The position numbers and the translations under genes were made by a program. The notes beneath the pieces were generated by a model. The model did not search any database. It worked only from the letters and a program-made list of their open reading frames with translations, and had not been told where the DNA came from. Shown here piece by piece: positions 1-11,599 of a DNA stretch of 64,000 nucleotides (position 1 is its first letter; each line of letters starts with the position of its first letter). Source of the stretch: Coleophoma eucalyptorum. Its lineage: Eukaryota > Ascomycota > Leotiomycetes > Helotiales > Dermateaceae. Location of the stretch: assembly GCA_026120035.1 (NCBI GenBank), contig JALRME010000003.1:62001-126000 (forward strand), read 5' to 3'.

Positions 1-495
1 CTCGAAGCCAGTATCGAACCTCTTGGCCACGCTTCAGAATCGCTTCTCGTGAATAGTCATAGAGTGAGCCCTTAAACGGCCAAATAGGATCCATGAATGA
101 CCAATCAAAATCAGGCGACTCGTTGCGTAGAATAGGTAAAGGCCGACCTGTATCGCAGTTCTGAAGCGTAATTTCTTGAAGCTGTGCCAGCGGGATAACG
201 GGGACGCCGCGGTCAATTAGCCAGCCGAGTCCATACTGTGTAGTCTGCAGGGTGCGTAACATTGGTGAGGTGACAATCAGTGAGATCTGGTGTGCGATGG
301 GCAGTTCTTGGAGATGCTGTGCCAACTGAACACACTCAGTCTCCGCACCGTAGGTTGTGAGTGACGGATCAGTTTTTGAATCGTCCTTGGTGACATCTGC
401 AGGCTGGCTATGAGATATGCGCAAGCCCTCATGAATCAGAGAAACTTACTGTGTAATGCTGAAGCATGTCGGATCAGAATCAAAATAGGCGCCAT
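1..495 (-). CDS. Histidine phosphatase (phosphoglycerate-mutase-like) protein, N-terminal part, cut by window edge
   Basis: The gene reads leftwards from an ATG at 495 and runs off the window. Exon 1 is 450-495 and a 53-bp GT-AG intron (397-449) joins in frame to exon 2. The product starts MAPILILIRHASALHN, the RHG/RHA phosphohistidine signature of the histidine phosphatase superfamily, with the catalytic His at residue 10. A second family block, IVTSPMLRTLQT, follows about 45 residues later and matches the SPxxRxxQT motif. The family covers cofactor-dependent mutases and diverse phosphatases; short fungal members like this are usually annotated only as phosphoglycerate mutase family. The substrate cannot be read from this fragment. 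No membrane segment or signal peptide is seen. Confidence 0.85.
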
Positions 496-2737
496 CTTGG
501 TAATGTGAGTGGATAACTCAAGTGATCGCTAGAAGTGCAAGAGTTGAGAGATGCGTGACGAGTCTGTTCTGAATCAGGAGTCAGGAGCTCTGAAAGACAA
601 TTTCTTGGAAAGGCTGCATGTATCCTTAGTCTGTCGCTCTCGCACTTTCCTGCTGTTGTGTTCCGTGACTGCCTGGCAAGGTAGCAGATCTTGTGATGTT
701 GTACCGCGCTTACTCATCCTGCAAAGTGCCAACGCCATGTAGCAAACATCAGCGTTCTTTATGGGGTGCTTATACGTCACTGTAAAGAGCCACAATCGAT
801 GTCAAGTGCTAAAAAATCCGGTGATTTGGAGACGCAAGGATCGCTTTCCTGTTTAATTAATCACATCTTATCACTGGATAGTTCAAAGCATTAATTGCCT
901 CGCTAGTTCCTCTTACCACACTAACAACTGCAGGGCGTCCTGATCTCTCCCTTTTGGCAAGTACCGAGTTTGTTTGATAACAATCATTCGGTGATTCTTC
1001 CATCCGAGGTATGGCAGATGCAAGTTGTTTGCGGCACCGTCACAACCCTTGGGTGTGGCTTTCCACGACTATAACTGAGTGCCATGAGTCAGTCAGTACA
1101 GCCAGAACAAAGCAAAGCTTACTTTAAGAAGTAAGCCAATAGTAATACTTTTTATTCAATGGAAGGGAGACTGCTCCTTGGAGATAATTTGCTGGTTTTT
1201 AGTTCAACACCTGCGCTAACCCAACAAATAGAGACACGAACTGAAATCTACCGGCTTACCACATTGTAGTTAAAGGTCTTTAATTTGTGCATCAATCAAC
1301 CCTTTTCCTTGATCTACTGTCTTTTGCCGAGCATAGATGATCCATGACTGTCGAAACTTAATGACGACATGCATAGCTACTATAGCGAAAGGGATCTACC
1401 TTTATGCTACTTTTATTCTCTAAAAGGAAAACGAGGCATTATATCTTCCTTCGTAGGAATATATACCCTACTAGTTCATCTGAAGTCTAGCAAGACGTAC
1501 TATGGAATGTAACTTCTGGAGAGGATTTGATTGATAAAGTCATCACTCGTTTTGGTTCATTCCAAGGCTTCTTGGTTCTACAAACCGCCTGAAACTGGCG
1601 ACACTATTTTGCCATGGAGTAAGTCACATTACCAAATGTGCATCCTATAACTACCGCATTAAACCCTTTTGGCTATTAAATGCCAAGAAATCGAACAGCC
1701 AAGGAGTATAGAATAGGCATGGACCACATTCTACTCCACTAAACCCTTTAAGGATTTTACAGATTGTCCGAGCATTAGGACCTTTCCAAGATCCCAGCAA
1801 GAAGAATTGCGACAGCGACTAGAATATTGTAAGTTGACATGTGGGGCTTCGGTCCGGGTCGCTTATATCGAGGTAACTTAGATGCTGAGACGATTTAGAT
1901 CTCTCCGGACTGCCAATAAGTACTCAAACATGCTTCAGCTAAGATGCTTGTCTTCAATTCTTGATTCAGACAAGAGATGCTTTAGATGACTTTACTAATT
2001 TAACAAACTTGGCTGCGCTTGGCTTGCATCGGATGTCATCAACAATTCGGTTGATAGAAAGCATACCCCCAGAGCATGTTTTGAATAAATGGTCAATATG
2101 AAGCTTCTTTACCGTTGCCAAGGCGTACTGCCCTATCCATATGAAGCAATTCTCATTTCCGTCAGGGGGTTAGCTACTCCCAAGGCCAATGGCGCAAGGT
2201 ATGAGACGAGCCAAGATGGTAAGCGACGTCCAAAAGCTCGTGATGGGATCGGCCAAGATCCGAGAGCTCAACCGAATCTATTATGCAACGCCTTGGACAC
2301 CATGATCAGGGAGGAATTCTGGGGCAAGATGTCGCGAGAAGGCCATTGTCATGGTTTAGTCGCCTCTTGTCATTCTCGGTCCATTCCTTACATGCGATGA
2401 ATACTGCAGAATCTGGCACCATTGAGGGTTGGCAAAGTTGCAGCCAAGCGCTTGACCGCTGTCATTGAAGGATTTCAGATCGTGGCTTCGTCTGATTATG
2501 GAAGTTGGGCGGATGGAAATATACTCCTCGAAATGTATAAGAACCACTCAAAGTGCTGCCATTATTGTCTCTTTATTCTTCACTTCACTCACTCACATTC
2601 TCTTCACTCATCTGCATCTTCAACAATAACACAGCTGCGCTGTTTAATATTACCATCTATCCATTCTTTCACTTATTAAATCAATCCAAAAATTTCAGCT
2701 TTTACGCTTTTCGACAAAGTAAATTCAATCTTTCAAT
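496..2737. other. Gene-free stretch upstream of the small secreted protein
   Basis: About 2.2 kb of AT-rich sequence. Short open frames on both strands show no recognisable motif, no splice structure and low-complexity composition. The only clear structure is the pyrimidine-rich leader at its right end, listed separately. Confidence 0.6.
2560..2737 (+). promoter_or_regulatory. Pyrimidine-rich promoter/5' leader of the secreted-protein gene
   Basis: From about 2560 to 2700 the plus strand is strongly C/T-rich, with repeated CACTCA and CTTCACTC blocks, followed by an A/T stretch and a CAATATG start context. CT-rich tracts just upstream of the start are typical of highly expressed filamentous-fungal genes. 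Placing the transcription start here is inference. Confidence 0.5.
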
Positions 2738-3326
2738 ATGAAGTTCTCCATCCTCGTCGCCAGCGCTTTCGCCGCTCTTACCATCGCTGCACCAACCGCC
2801 CAGATTGCAAAGCGTGGTATCTTCACCAGCACAACCTACAATGATCTCTCCATTAGCGGAGGCACTGCCGGAGATGCCGAAGCCGAAGCTCTTGCTGTCT
2901 TCACCAAGATGGGTCTCGACACCAATAACTTGGCTAGCCTTACTGCCGGCGATCTCAAGTTCCTCAGCGACGTCAATGGAGTCTGCAACGATGCCGAGAA
3001 GGGTGTCTATAACAGTGCCGTTAGCGCTGCTTCGGGTACCGAGGCCGAGTCTCTTCAGGTAAGCCAGCAGACTAGAACTTTGGATACTTTCTTCTGAGTA
3101 CTTGACTAACTCCTGGAAACAGATCGGTAAAATAAAGAACAAGGTTCTTAAGCTCACTGCCACCATGCTCCGACTCCAGGCCGAGCAAGCCCAAGGCACC
3201 GACACCACTGCCGAGCAGGCGACCGAGACCAAGAAGTTGAACAACAACATCGCCCAAGACAAGGCTAAGGCCGGAGTTGCCTCGACCAAGTTGGCCTTTG
3301 ATGGAACGGTGACGGCCAAAGCATAA
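2738..3326 (+). CDS. Small secreted protein, 174 aa, fungal family of unknown function
   Basis: Two exons (2738-3058 and 3123-3326) flank a 64-bp GT-AG intron and give 174 residues. The first 18 residues form a classic signal peptide (MKFSILVASAFAALTIAA). A possible KR Kex2-type cleavage site lies at about residues 26-27. The mature part is helical, Ala/Thr/Lys-rich, almost free of aromatic residues and has one Cys. It contains YNDLSISGGTAGDAEAEA and ends in a Lys-rich segment with KIKNKVLKL. This matches a widespread family of small secreted ascomycete proteins with no assigned reaction. Secretion is clear from sequence; a role at the cell wall or in host contact would be speculation. The pyrimidine-rich leader suggests strong expression. 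A 218-residue antisense frame over the same DNA is a composition shadow. Confidence 0.85.
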
Positions 3327-4230
3327 GCGCTTCCTTTCGTTCGTGTCCAGATATACACGAAAATTGGGGATTTGGAAGTCCTGCATGAGGTTTATGAAGG
3401 GAATGATAGATACTTCTGACTTGATGTCTGAGAATGTATGAGTAGGAGCCTCAATTTACCTGGACGTAATGGTATTTCGAGTATTTAAGTAGTGTTCTAG
3501 CTTCTAGTAACAATCAAAAGCTCTACACGATAACGCTTGGCGTGCCTCAGTGAATGCCTTATCCCCGAGCACTCTTGGTCATGGATTACCTTATGCAAGC
3601 TCGATATATCGTCTTTAATAACACACAAACTTGCTTATTCTACTTATCGGGTGACTGCACGCCAAGCGACGTTCTTGGTGAAGAGCAAAGGACGAGGCTC
3701 ACGAACAGGCTAATATTTAATATATCATTTGTGATTGGCTTTCTACCAAATGAGCCCAGAAATGCAGTTTGAGAAGATATCTGCACTCATTACGGAAAGC
3801 CGCATAGGCTATGCATTTCGATATGAACTTTTAATGCATGCAGGTGTAGAAATCGGAGCAGATGACTATTTGCGACGCACCCCCTCTTCCAAAATCTACT
3901 ACGAGTATTTTGCGTGTTTAGTTTTTTTTTTTTTTTTTTTTTGGCAAAGATTACTATACAATACCTCGTATTTATGTCAACAACCGATTCGCAGAATATG
4001 TAAGCTGGAGTTACCCTCAGAAAGTTAGAATCACGATTAGTAATGTACATGTTTAGTAGAGTATTGTAAGCACTGTCTAAGAGCGTGGCACAGTCAGTCA
4101 TACAAGTAAAACCTATCGACCATAAAGCAAATACCTCTTTTAAGATACCAGTTGTAAAATAATTTTTGTATGCAACCCTACCAATTCCCATAAAAAAAGC
4201 GTTATTGCAAACCCCATAAATCAAGAGACC
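3327..4230. other. Gene-free stretch with a 21-T homopolymer
   Basis: About 0.9 kb between the secreted-protein and NTF2-like genes. It holds an uninterrupted run of 21 T at 3922-3942. Frames across it are short and unrecognised. Confidence 0.6.
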
Positions 4231-4788
4231 ATGGCAGAAAACAGTTACTTCGAGCACAAGGGGTCCTTCCCCAATGACCACTCACGCCAGAACCACGCCC
4301 TGAGATTCATGGAGCACTACGTGTCACGAATCGATTCAGCAAATTATGAGTGTTCTTACCTGCCTTACTATCACCCCAAGGCTGTGTTCCATGACACTAC
4401 CGGCGTTGATTACGTTGGCGGACCAGCGATCTGGGAATGGATTGTTGGACTCTTTGGGCCGATGTCCAAGATTGAGATGGAGACCGTCGAAACGCTTGTT
4501 ATCTCTAAGCCTAATGGGACGCATGTCCTCTACATGGAAATAATGTCGCATTTCTGGCTGAAGAGCAGGGAGGGATTGCCATCCATCGATATCCCCAGGA
4601 GCATGGTCTTTACCTTGGGGAAGGCCGAGGGTGAGCATGGCCAAGTGGCTGATCAGGAGAAGGGAATTGGATTCGAGGGCTTGCAGATTGTAGATGCGAG
4701 ATTGTACTATGATCGCAGTTTGTTATTGCCGCATATTGTCAAGAGTAAGCAAGAGGTGGAGAAGTTTGGTGCGAGCGGCGGCCGCTGA
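4231..4788 (+). CDS. NTF2/SnoaL-like domain protein, 185 aa
   Basis: Intronless frame starting at ATGGCAGAAAACAG. The product has the NTF2-like layout: an N-terminal helix (residues about 14-35, HALRFMEHYVSRIDSAN), an aromatic segment with a HPKAVFHDTTG strand that lines the pocket in this fold, a GGPAIWEWIVGLF helix, and then four strands (KIEMETVETLVI, THVLYMEIMSHFWL, DIPRSMVFTLG, GLQIVDARLYYD). SnoaL-like proteins include isomerases, cyclases and dehydratases acting on polyketides or terpenoids as well as non-enzymatic binders, and no reaction can be assigned. It lies about 730 bp upstream of a P450 on the same strand, which would fit a small metabolic pair, but that is inference from position. 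Confidence 0.8.
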   Translation: MAENSYFEHKGSFPNDHSRQNHALRFMEHYVSRIDSANYECSYLPYYHPKAVFHDTTGVDYVGGPAIWEWIVGLFGPMSKIEMETVETLVISKPNGTHVLYMEIMSHFWLKSREGLPSIDIPRSMVFTLGKAEGEHGQVADQEKGIGFEGLQIVDARLYYDRSLLLPHIVKSKQEVEKFGASGGR

Positions 4789-5522
4789 TAACAGGAGATC
4801 GACATGCAATACGCAGGAAATACGGTCATAAACCGTATGCCACACAGTTGGTAGCACAATATCATCACCAAGAAGTTGTAAAATTGCTCATTCCCCTTAC
4901 ACCATAGTGACAATGCATATTTTGAGAATATTGTGTTGTTAAAATGGCCTGGACACTGACTTTTGGCCTTGATAAGCCCAGAAGCGAAACATCGCCTGGA
5001 GTTTTCACACCCAAAAAAGTCGCAACCACAGAGAATATAGGCATAGAAAGATAAACAAGTAAAGCCGTACACTCTTTATACTAGCATTTGATTATAAATC
5101 CCAAGGACTTTCGTACAAGAGTACAGAAGGGGGATAATTCCCCGAGGATTTGATTTACACGTAAGCAAATCACCCCACGTCAACGGCAACAGCCCCCAAG
5201 CCCAGGCACGATTGCCTCACTCGGCTAAATTACAAATGTTCGCATGAAGCACAGCTCCGAAGCGCCCCCTCTTAATGGCGAATCAGCGAGTCAGAGCAAG
5301 GACAATAATCGTGACCTCAATACGAGCGACAGCCCAGCTCATCCGCATTGAGCAAAAGAAACGCGACCCACATAATTCTGTAAGGCCGCCTCAAAGCCAT
5401 CATGTATAAAAAGCGAAGGGAAGAGCCTTATTCTCAACCTCACAGACCACGACTGCGTTTCGACAGTTTCTACAGCCGCTATCCCACCAACAACTTGCGC
5501 GAGCTGCTGGGTTAGAATAACC
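4789..5522. promoter_or_regulatory. Intergenic region with TATA-like box upstream of the P450
   Basis: A TATAAAAA sequence at 5405-5412 lies about 115 bp before the P450 start codon and could be its core promoter. Nothing else in the 0.73-kb gap is recognisable. Confidence 0.4.
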
Positions 5523-7369
5523 ATGGTCTTTGTAGGGGTTCTAGGGGCCCTCATATTGGCATTCGCCTTGCAGCTTTTGTACGGGGCCTATTGGCGTTTA
5601 TATCGTAGTCCGCTGTCCAAGTTTCCTGGCCCGAAGTTGGCCGCTGTAACAGGATGGTATGAGTTTTATTGGAATATCTTGCGTGGGGGACAATTTCTTT
5701 GGCAGATTCAGAAGATGCACCAGAAATACGGTAGTTTCCCACTTTAATTGAGTACCCTATGAGTGCACAATATGGCTGGCTGACCATCCTTGAAATCCAG
5801 GTCCTATCGTGCGAATTAATCCTTGGGAGATACATGTTGATGACCCTGAGTGGTATGATGAACTATATGCTGGAGGAGCAAAAAAGCGAGACAAGTATGT
5901 CTGCCCAACCCTCACTAGCTTTTTGTTTCACCCTTTGTTTACTGATTTCATGACAGATACCCATGGTTTACAGCAGGAAGTGGCTCTCCATACTCCAGTT
6001 TCGAAACCAACCCGCATGATCTCCATCGTGTAAGAAGAGCGGCAATTAACCCATTCTTCTCCAAAAAATCTGTCGTAGCAATTGAGCCTATCATCCTCAC
6101 CCAAGTATCCAGTCTATCCTCGCTATTCCGCGAGTATATCGCTAGCGGAAAAGTCTTGGATCTTAGAGTTGCGTACTCCAGCTTGACGCTTGACATTATC
6201 AGTGCCTATTGTTTTGGCGAGAGTTGGAACTGCTTGAAAGATAAAGCGAAAGGCGAGGAATGGAAACATACCCTCGATGTAATCTTTGAAAATGCCAACT
6301 TGGGAATGCATGTCCCTTGGTTGTTGACTCTAATCAACATGTTACCGGATAGTCTGGCCAATCCTGTTATTCGACATCATCGCGTAAGTACCTCCAGCCT
6401 GACTTGATGGCTATAGTATTGATAAGATCCGGAATAGAATACTCGGAAGCACGTTACAGCTGTTCTGAACCACGAAGATGGAAAGTCCGAGGGTCATAGT
6501 AGTATCTTCCATGTGCTCCGAGACAGTGATCTACCCGCACATGAAAAGACTGTTGAGAGACTGTCCGACGAAGGGAATATTCTCATCGGTGCCGGTTCGG
6601 AAACTACTGCACAGGTTCTAGCTGTTATGAGTTATCATCTGCTTGCAAACCCTGAAATTCTCCAAAATTTGAGAGTTGAGCTAGATACTGTTATGCCCAA
6701 TGGTGACGAGGAAGTGAAATGGACGCAGCTGGAGCAATTACCATACCTGGTCCGTTTTCTAATCAAAACTAATCAGCACTGCGGATACTAATATTTTGAT
6801 CTAGACAGCAGTTCTCAATGAAGGTCTTCGAATGACAAGCCCGGCAGTAACAAGACTACCACGCATTGCACCAAACGAAGAGCTCGTCTACGGCAACTGG
6901 AGCATTCCTGCTGGCGTAAGCTCCATTTCCTGGTAAGTAATACTTCTTGCTAACTTCTTAATCTTCAGACTCCAGTAAGCATGACCTACTACTTTATTCA
7001 CTACAACCCGAAAATCTACCCCTCGCCCTTCAAATTCGATCCCGATCGCTGGATCAACGCGGCTCGCGATGGAGTGCGTCTAGACAAGTATTTGATGCCA
7101 TTTACCAAGGGGAGTCGAAATTGCGTCGGCCTCAAGTATGTTCTACCTAATTATTCCCTCCCAAATCAATGAGTGCCATGTCTGATTCCTGCTGTAGTCT
7201 CGCCTGGGCAGAATTATATCTCGCTGCGGCAACTGTGTTCCGGAAGTTTGACATGGAGCTTTATGAGACCGGTAGAGTAGATGTCGACATTGCTCGTGAT
7301 TGCTTTGTTTCGCAGCCGAAGAAGGGAAGCCAGGGAATCAGAGTCAAGATTGTCGGAGAGAGAAGCTAA
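5523..7369 (+). CDS. Cytochrome P450 monooxygenase, CYP58/trichodiene-oxygenase-like clan, 496 aa
   Basis: Seven exons (5523-5730, 5801-5894, 5957-6383, 6438-6749, 6805-6915, 6969-7135, 7198-7369) keep frame and give 496 residues, a normal length. An N-terminal membrane anchor (about residues 1-20) is followed by a proline-rich hinge (KFPGPKLAA). The block [17 protein letters not shown] and the later [17 protein letters not shown] are typical of the fungal CYP58-like clan. The I-helix oxygen-binding motif is GAGSETT, the K-helix ExxR is EGLR, and the heme loop is [10 protein letters not shown] with the Cys ligand. All catalytic landmarks are present, so the gene looks functional. Members act on terpenoid and other secondary metabolites at the ER with a P450 reductase; the substrate is unknown. 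No terpene synthase is nearby, which argues against a complete terpenoid cluster here. Confidence 0.9.
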
Positions 7370-7725
7370 TTTTTCTATTACTTTGAGATCGCTGCATATA
7401 AAGAGATAGATTTCATATTTGGCAGGTATCTCAAACATCTGCAGTGCCAGTATTTTATTTGTTATGTCGCAGATAACTTGCATTCTATGTTCTCTATCGA
7501 AGATAATATAGATCTCTAGCAGGTAAAATGAGCTCAGGAGGCTGATGCCTTAACGAGTGGCAATTGAGACATATGTCATGTCAAATTTATATCTATATCC
7601 CTCTATATAAATCAAATAATATCCCGCGCTTTACAGATTTGCAGATTTTATTATAGTCATTTAAACTCATCAACTGTGGATGGTTTATCATATTAAAACC
7701 GGATACTTCAATTCTCGTTACTATC

Positions 7726-8025
7726 TGTTGGAATACCTCTCATTTCAGCTGTACCAATAACAGTCAAAATGCGTGAGGTAAAATGTGTATATTTTTTCTC
7801 TGTTCTAAGTGAGTGTGATGGAGGTCTTATCAATACCTTCATCTGTTTGTAGAACAACCAGAATAGGTATCGATTCAACCTCCGTTCGTAATGCTACGTA
7901 ATGTAGGCATCGATCCGACCTCTTGTTCGTAGTACTACGTAATTGCAAACAGGTGGTGTTTGTAGTAAGTACGAACGAGTGTTCGATCGAGGTCGAGATC
8001 GAGATCCAATAATGATATACCGACA
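7726..8025. mobile_element. Solo LTR (300 bp) of an LTR retrotransposon
   Basis: The element begins TGTTGGAATA at 7726 and ends CCGACA at 8025, the inverted TG...CA termini of an LTR. It is flanked by a perfect 5-bp target duplication, CTATC, at 7721-7725 and 8026-8030. It shares long blocks with the element at 46715-47030, for example a TTCTAAGTGAGTGTG block and a GGTATCGATTC block in the same order. It carries an internal tandem duplication of about 38 bp (7866-7902 and 7906-7943). No retrotransposon coding sequence adjoins it, so it is a recombined solo LTR. Superfamily is not determined; the TGTTGG end is common in Copia-type LTRs. Confidence 0.85.
7866..7943. repeat. Tandem duplication inside the LTR
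   Basis: Two diverged copies of about 38 bp, each shaped GGYATCGATYCRACCTC, then TTCGTA, then CTACGTAAT. The related LTR near 46.8 kb has only one counterpart of this unit. Confidence 0.65.
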
Positions 8026-8054
8026 CTATCCATCACTAATAAATACTTGATTTC

Positions 8055-8935
8055 TTATGCGTTTTTTTTGAAGTAAAATATCTTCTTCAATCTCAAAGCA
8101 AGACTTCCCATTTCAGTTATCACGTTGATGGGAGTACTTGCAACGAAGAAAACTACAATGCAGAGCGGTACCGCAGCAGCGAGGTAAACCCAAAACCGAC
8201 CACCATTACCACCAGGAACATAGAAGTCATTCATGCTAAATAAACCCGAAACAAATGTCAAAGGAATGAAGATAAGAGCTAAGTAAGTAAGTCTGGTAAC
8301 ATTTGCAGCTTCAGTTAGTGATCCTCGACTATCGATAATCTGGACTATTGATGTGATAATTGGAAGTGATTCCTTCAGATGTTGGCTATAAACCTCCAGT
8401 GTTGACGCAATGTGCTCATAGTCTTTGACTATCATAGTGCAGAGTGCACGCTCTTGAGTATCTTGCGAGCCGCCATGGAGTTTCAGAATATCAATAATGT
8501 AATTGAGCTTCAGAGAGGTGGCCATCCTCCGGCGGGACCAGACCTGAAGTGCAGCAAGGTCTATGTTCAAACTTGCAGTCTGTTGTAGAAGATCAACCGC
8601 GTTTGTACCCGGGGTAAACTCATACTTCTCAAAACTATGGTACATAACCTCAAGATACGACAACCATTCAGCGGCAACAATCCTTAAGGGGTAATAAGAT
8701 AATTATACGAGCCCAGGATCTTTTGCGTTAAAACCCTCAAATTTCTCGTTCTGTAAGAACATGATTACGTCTTCGGAAGGGCTTCTTTTAAGCTCCATAC
8801 TTGTAGTAGTATCAGGATCATACGAGTTTGCTGTGCGAAAATCAGCGTAACCTCCTTGGAAAAGACGGCACTGGAGACTAATGTGGACAACCTGGTTGGA
8901 TTTTTGATCTTTATACTTGTAGGAATTACTTCTAG
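8055..8935 (-). pseudogene. CorA-like Mg2+ transporter, C-terminal part with in-frame stop (pseudogene)
   Basis: Read leftwards, one frame from about 8935 to 8055 carries the C-terminal half of a fungal CorA-like protein: RLFQGGYADFRTANS, then MELKRSPSEDV, PLRIVAAEWLSYLEVM, a long coiled helix, and two membrane helices (LALIFIPLTFVSGLFSMND and an AAAVPLCIVVFFVA segment). The frame is interrupted by a TAA at 8703-8705, between GLV and LSYYPLRIV, where family members read straight through. The canonical GMN loop reads SMN. No N-terminal domain or start codon was found upstream. Intact relatives are membrane proteins of the CorA fold. A 26-bp excisable segment could remove the stop but is too short for a normal intron, so loss of function is the likelier reading. 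A solo LTR lies 30 bp beyond the stop codon. Confidence 0.7.
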
Positions 8936-9463
8936 TTCACCTAATACAACCTTGATAGTGAAGGTCAAGGGACATTGGTCAGTCAACTCGACGCTTAATT
9001 CAGAGTCATCTACGCTTACAAACTCATCCATGATATATGCAAGGGATATAGTTAGCTTACCATATAGTTATAAACACAATTATTGCTCTTGATTTACCAT
9101 TCACATTAATCCTTGATGGACTTCGTGAAGGCCGGTCGCTTAATCTAAACTGCGAGCAAATAAACCTTTTTGGCATTTACGGCAAGCTGAACCTTACCCC
9201 AACTAAAGCAAGGTTAGCAAGAAGATATCGATATTTATTGAAATCAGTATTTTGCCAGCATTGAGTTAAGTAGTTGATGACTTGATAAAGATTATTCTAA
9301 TCCTTTTTTATCCGGGACTTTTCTGCTGGTTCTATAGATACCCTTTAAACTACACTGCGTGAATCAAAGCATCCGCAACATATCATTCTCCAGAATGAAC
9401 TTCTCCAATATCTGTTCACACTCTTTGATCTAACTCTAGGACATCTAGTTGTGCACCTCAACC
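8936..9463. other. Gene-free stretch 3' of adenylosuccinate lyase
   Basis: AT-rich, no recognisable coding content. The missing 5' part of the CorA-like pseudogene would be expected here but is not detectable. Confidence 0.5.
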
Positions 9464-11599
9464 TCAAACAGTCAGCTCAACGTCTGCGCTTCCTTCAATG
9501 TACTTCTTGTATGGCTTTAGGGCCTCCTGGATTTCACCATTCTCCCCGCAGTACTTCAAAACCTGCTCCGGGCATCTTCCAATGAAGTTCACTGGATCCA
9601 AAAGACCATCAACTTCTCCCCAGACTGGCTTAAAGAATTCGGTCTTCTTGATCCTCTCAATCAAATCGTTGTTCTTTCCCTCCTTCTTCACAACATCACT
9701 TGCTTGGTGGCTCAAAACACGGATCTCCTCATGGGCATCTTGTCTTGATTTGCCGAGAGAGACAAGCTTCATAATGATATTCTCGGTTGCCATGAATGGA
9801 AGCTCTTCCATGAGACGGCTGTGGATTTTGTTGGGGTAGACGACAAGACCGGAGACGACATTGTCGAGTGTCATGCAGATGGCATCAGCGCTCAAGAACA
9901 TCTCAGGGATATAAATTCTTCGAATGGCACTATATGGTTACGAGTCAGTAACACCCTTCAGATATTTCAAGAGCAAATAAAGCAGGATAGACTATTCCAA
10001 GCGATATTGGAGTACATGACTTAAAGAATGGAAATTTAAGATCGGAGAGATATTTTGGGAGTCTAGGTATACGTACGAGTCGTCCAAAGTTCTTTCAAAC
10101 CATTGTTGAGCGTAAGTGTCTGATGCGTCCTTGTTCAGGTTTGCGAGATGGCGTCCAAGACCAGCAATTCGCTCGCAGCGCATAGGGTTTCGCTTGTATG
10201 CCATGGCACTGCTTCCAATTTGATCCTTCTCAAAGGGCTCCTCAATCTCCTTTTGGGATGCTAGATGTCTAATATCACCTGTGATTCTCTGGACAGTTGC
10301 ACCGAAGGCAGCAAGAGCATTGGCAACTCGGAGATCAACTTTTCGGGTGTATGCTGCAGCAGATCAAGTTAGCCATCTTACAATTTATAGAAACATCTGA
10401 TATCTTGGCAATGAACTTACTCTGAGTTGAAATCGAGTAGCATGAAGGGAAACCAGCCTTTTCGCACAGGAGCTCGTTGAGTTTGTCAATCTTTGCCCCA
10501 TCACCGTGGAAGATCTCCATACTATTCTCAAATGTAAGTATTTCAAAGGGAAAATATAAAGATCTGACTTACAATGACGCTTGAGTACCAGTTGTACCTT
10601 GTGCACCGCGATAACGCAAGTCTGCGCGAACTTTGGTGATATCCTCGAGATCCATCAAGAGATCTTGAGCCCATTGGGCTGCTCTACGTCCGACGGTAAT
10701 AAGTTGGGCTGGTTGATAATGTGTAAAGCCGAGGGTTGGCATGGATCGATATTCAACAGCGAATTTTGCCAATTTATCAATAATGACAGCTAGCTTTGGG
10801 AGGAGGAGGTCGAGTCCATCGCGGAGGAAGATGAGATCGGCATTGTCCTACTTTCATGTCAGCACCCCCTTTTATTAATCTTCATCTGTTTCAAGGCTCA
10901 CAGTAACATAGCAAGATGTAGCACCCCAGTGAATGATTCCTGCGGCAGCTGGTGCAACTTGGCCAAAAGCGTGGACGTGTGCTTCTTCCAGTCAATACAT
11001 GTTTGATCTGTATTCAGATTAATCGGAAGACGAACCCATAACATCATGTCGACGCTTCCTGGACTCAATTGTTAGAAGTGCATTCTAACGTTTTGTAATT
11101 GGTTGTAGAACCCACTTCTCCTCTACAGCAGCAACCTCGAAGTCTTTATCGGTCATGGTAATGTTGGCCTTCATTTGGGAGATTGCGTCGTCGGAGATGT
11201 CCAATCCAAGCTCCTTCTCGGCTTCTGCGAGCCAAACCCAGCATCTGCATTAGAAAGTTAGTCTAAGTCTGGAATGTTTCGATAGCATTGAACAATGAAT
11301 AAGTAAACACAGCTGTTATAATGTGCCATGAATAGGTTTGGAAGTGGGAGCAATAGAAGTATGGATGTCCTTACTGTCTCCATGTTGACGCTCGAGTTCG
11401 TGCTGAGAAAATGGTCTTCATCTCCGTGCCTGTCGTTCAAAACGTCAGAAGGTGCTTTACTTGGAGAGGCAAGTCCATCTGCAGTGCCCCGCCAAAGTCT
11501 CATTGTGCGGAGCTTTGTAGGACTCTTCCATGCTCTGCTGGGTAACTCACTGGCATAGCGTGAAGCCAGCGGCGTCTGGTAAGTATCGTTGCCAGACAT
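9464..11599 (-). CDS. ADE13: Adenylosuccinate lyase
   Basis: Multi-exon gene read leftwards from ATG at 11599 to the stop at 9464. The ends of consecutive exons can be joined in frame: [23 protein letters not shown], then [69 protein letters not shown], and the fumarate-lyase signature [15 protein letters not shown]. The last exon carries [18 protein letters not shown] and ends ADVELTV. The enzyme cleaves SAICAR to AICAR and adenylosuccinate to AMP, each releasing fumarate, in cytosolic purine synthesis. The order and spacing of these blocks match yeast Ade13 along its whole length, and the signature loop is intact. It is housekeeping and shares a roughly 310-bp divergent promoter with the F-box-like gene to the right. 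Confidence 0.92.

Noticed and set aside
2702..3358. 218-codon minus-strand open frame
   Set aside because: It lies antisense to the clearly spliced secreted-protein gene, has Ala/Val/Ser-rich bias without motifs, and is a composition shadow.
3790..4281. 163-codon minus-strand open frame
   Set aside because: Its middle is a poly-Lys run made by the T homopolymer, and it overlaps the NTF2-like start; no domain.
5523..7369. P450 as part of a full trichothecene-type cluster
   Set aside because: Only family-level resemblance of the P450; no terpene synthase or other pathway gene in the window.
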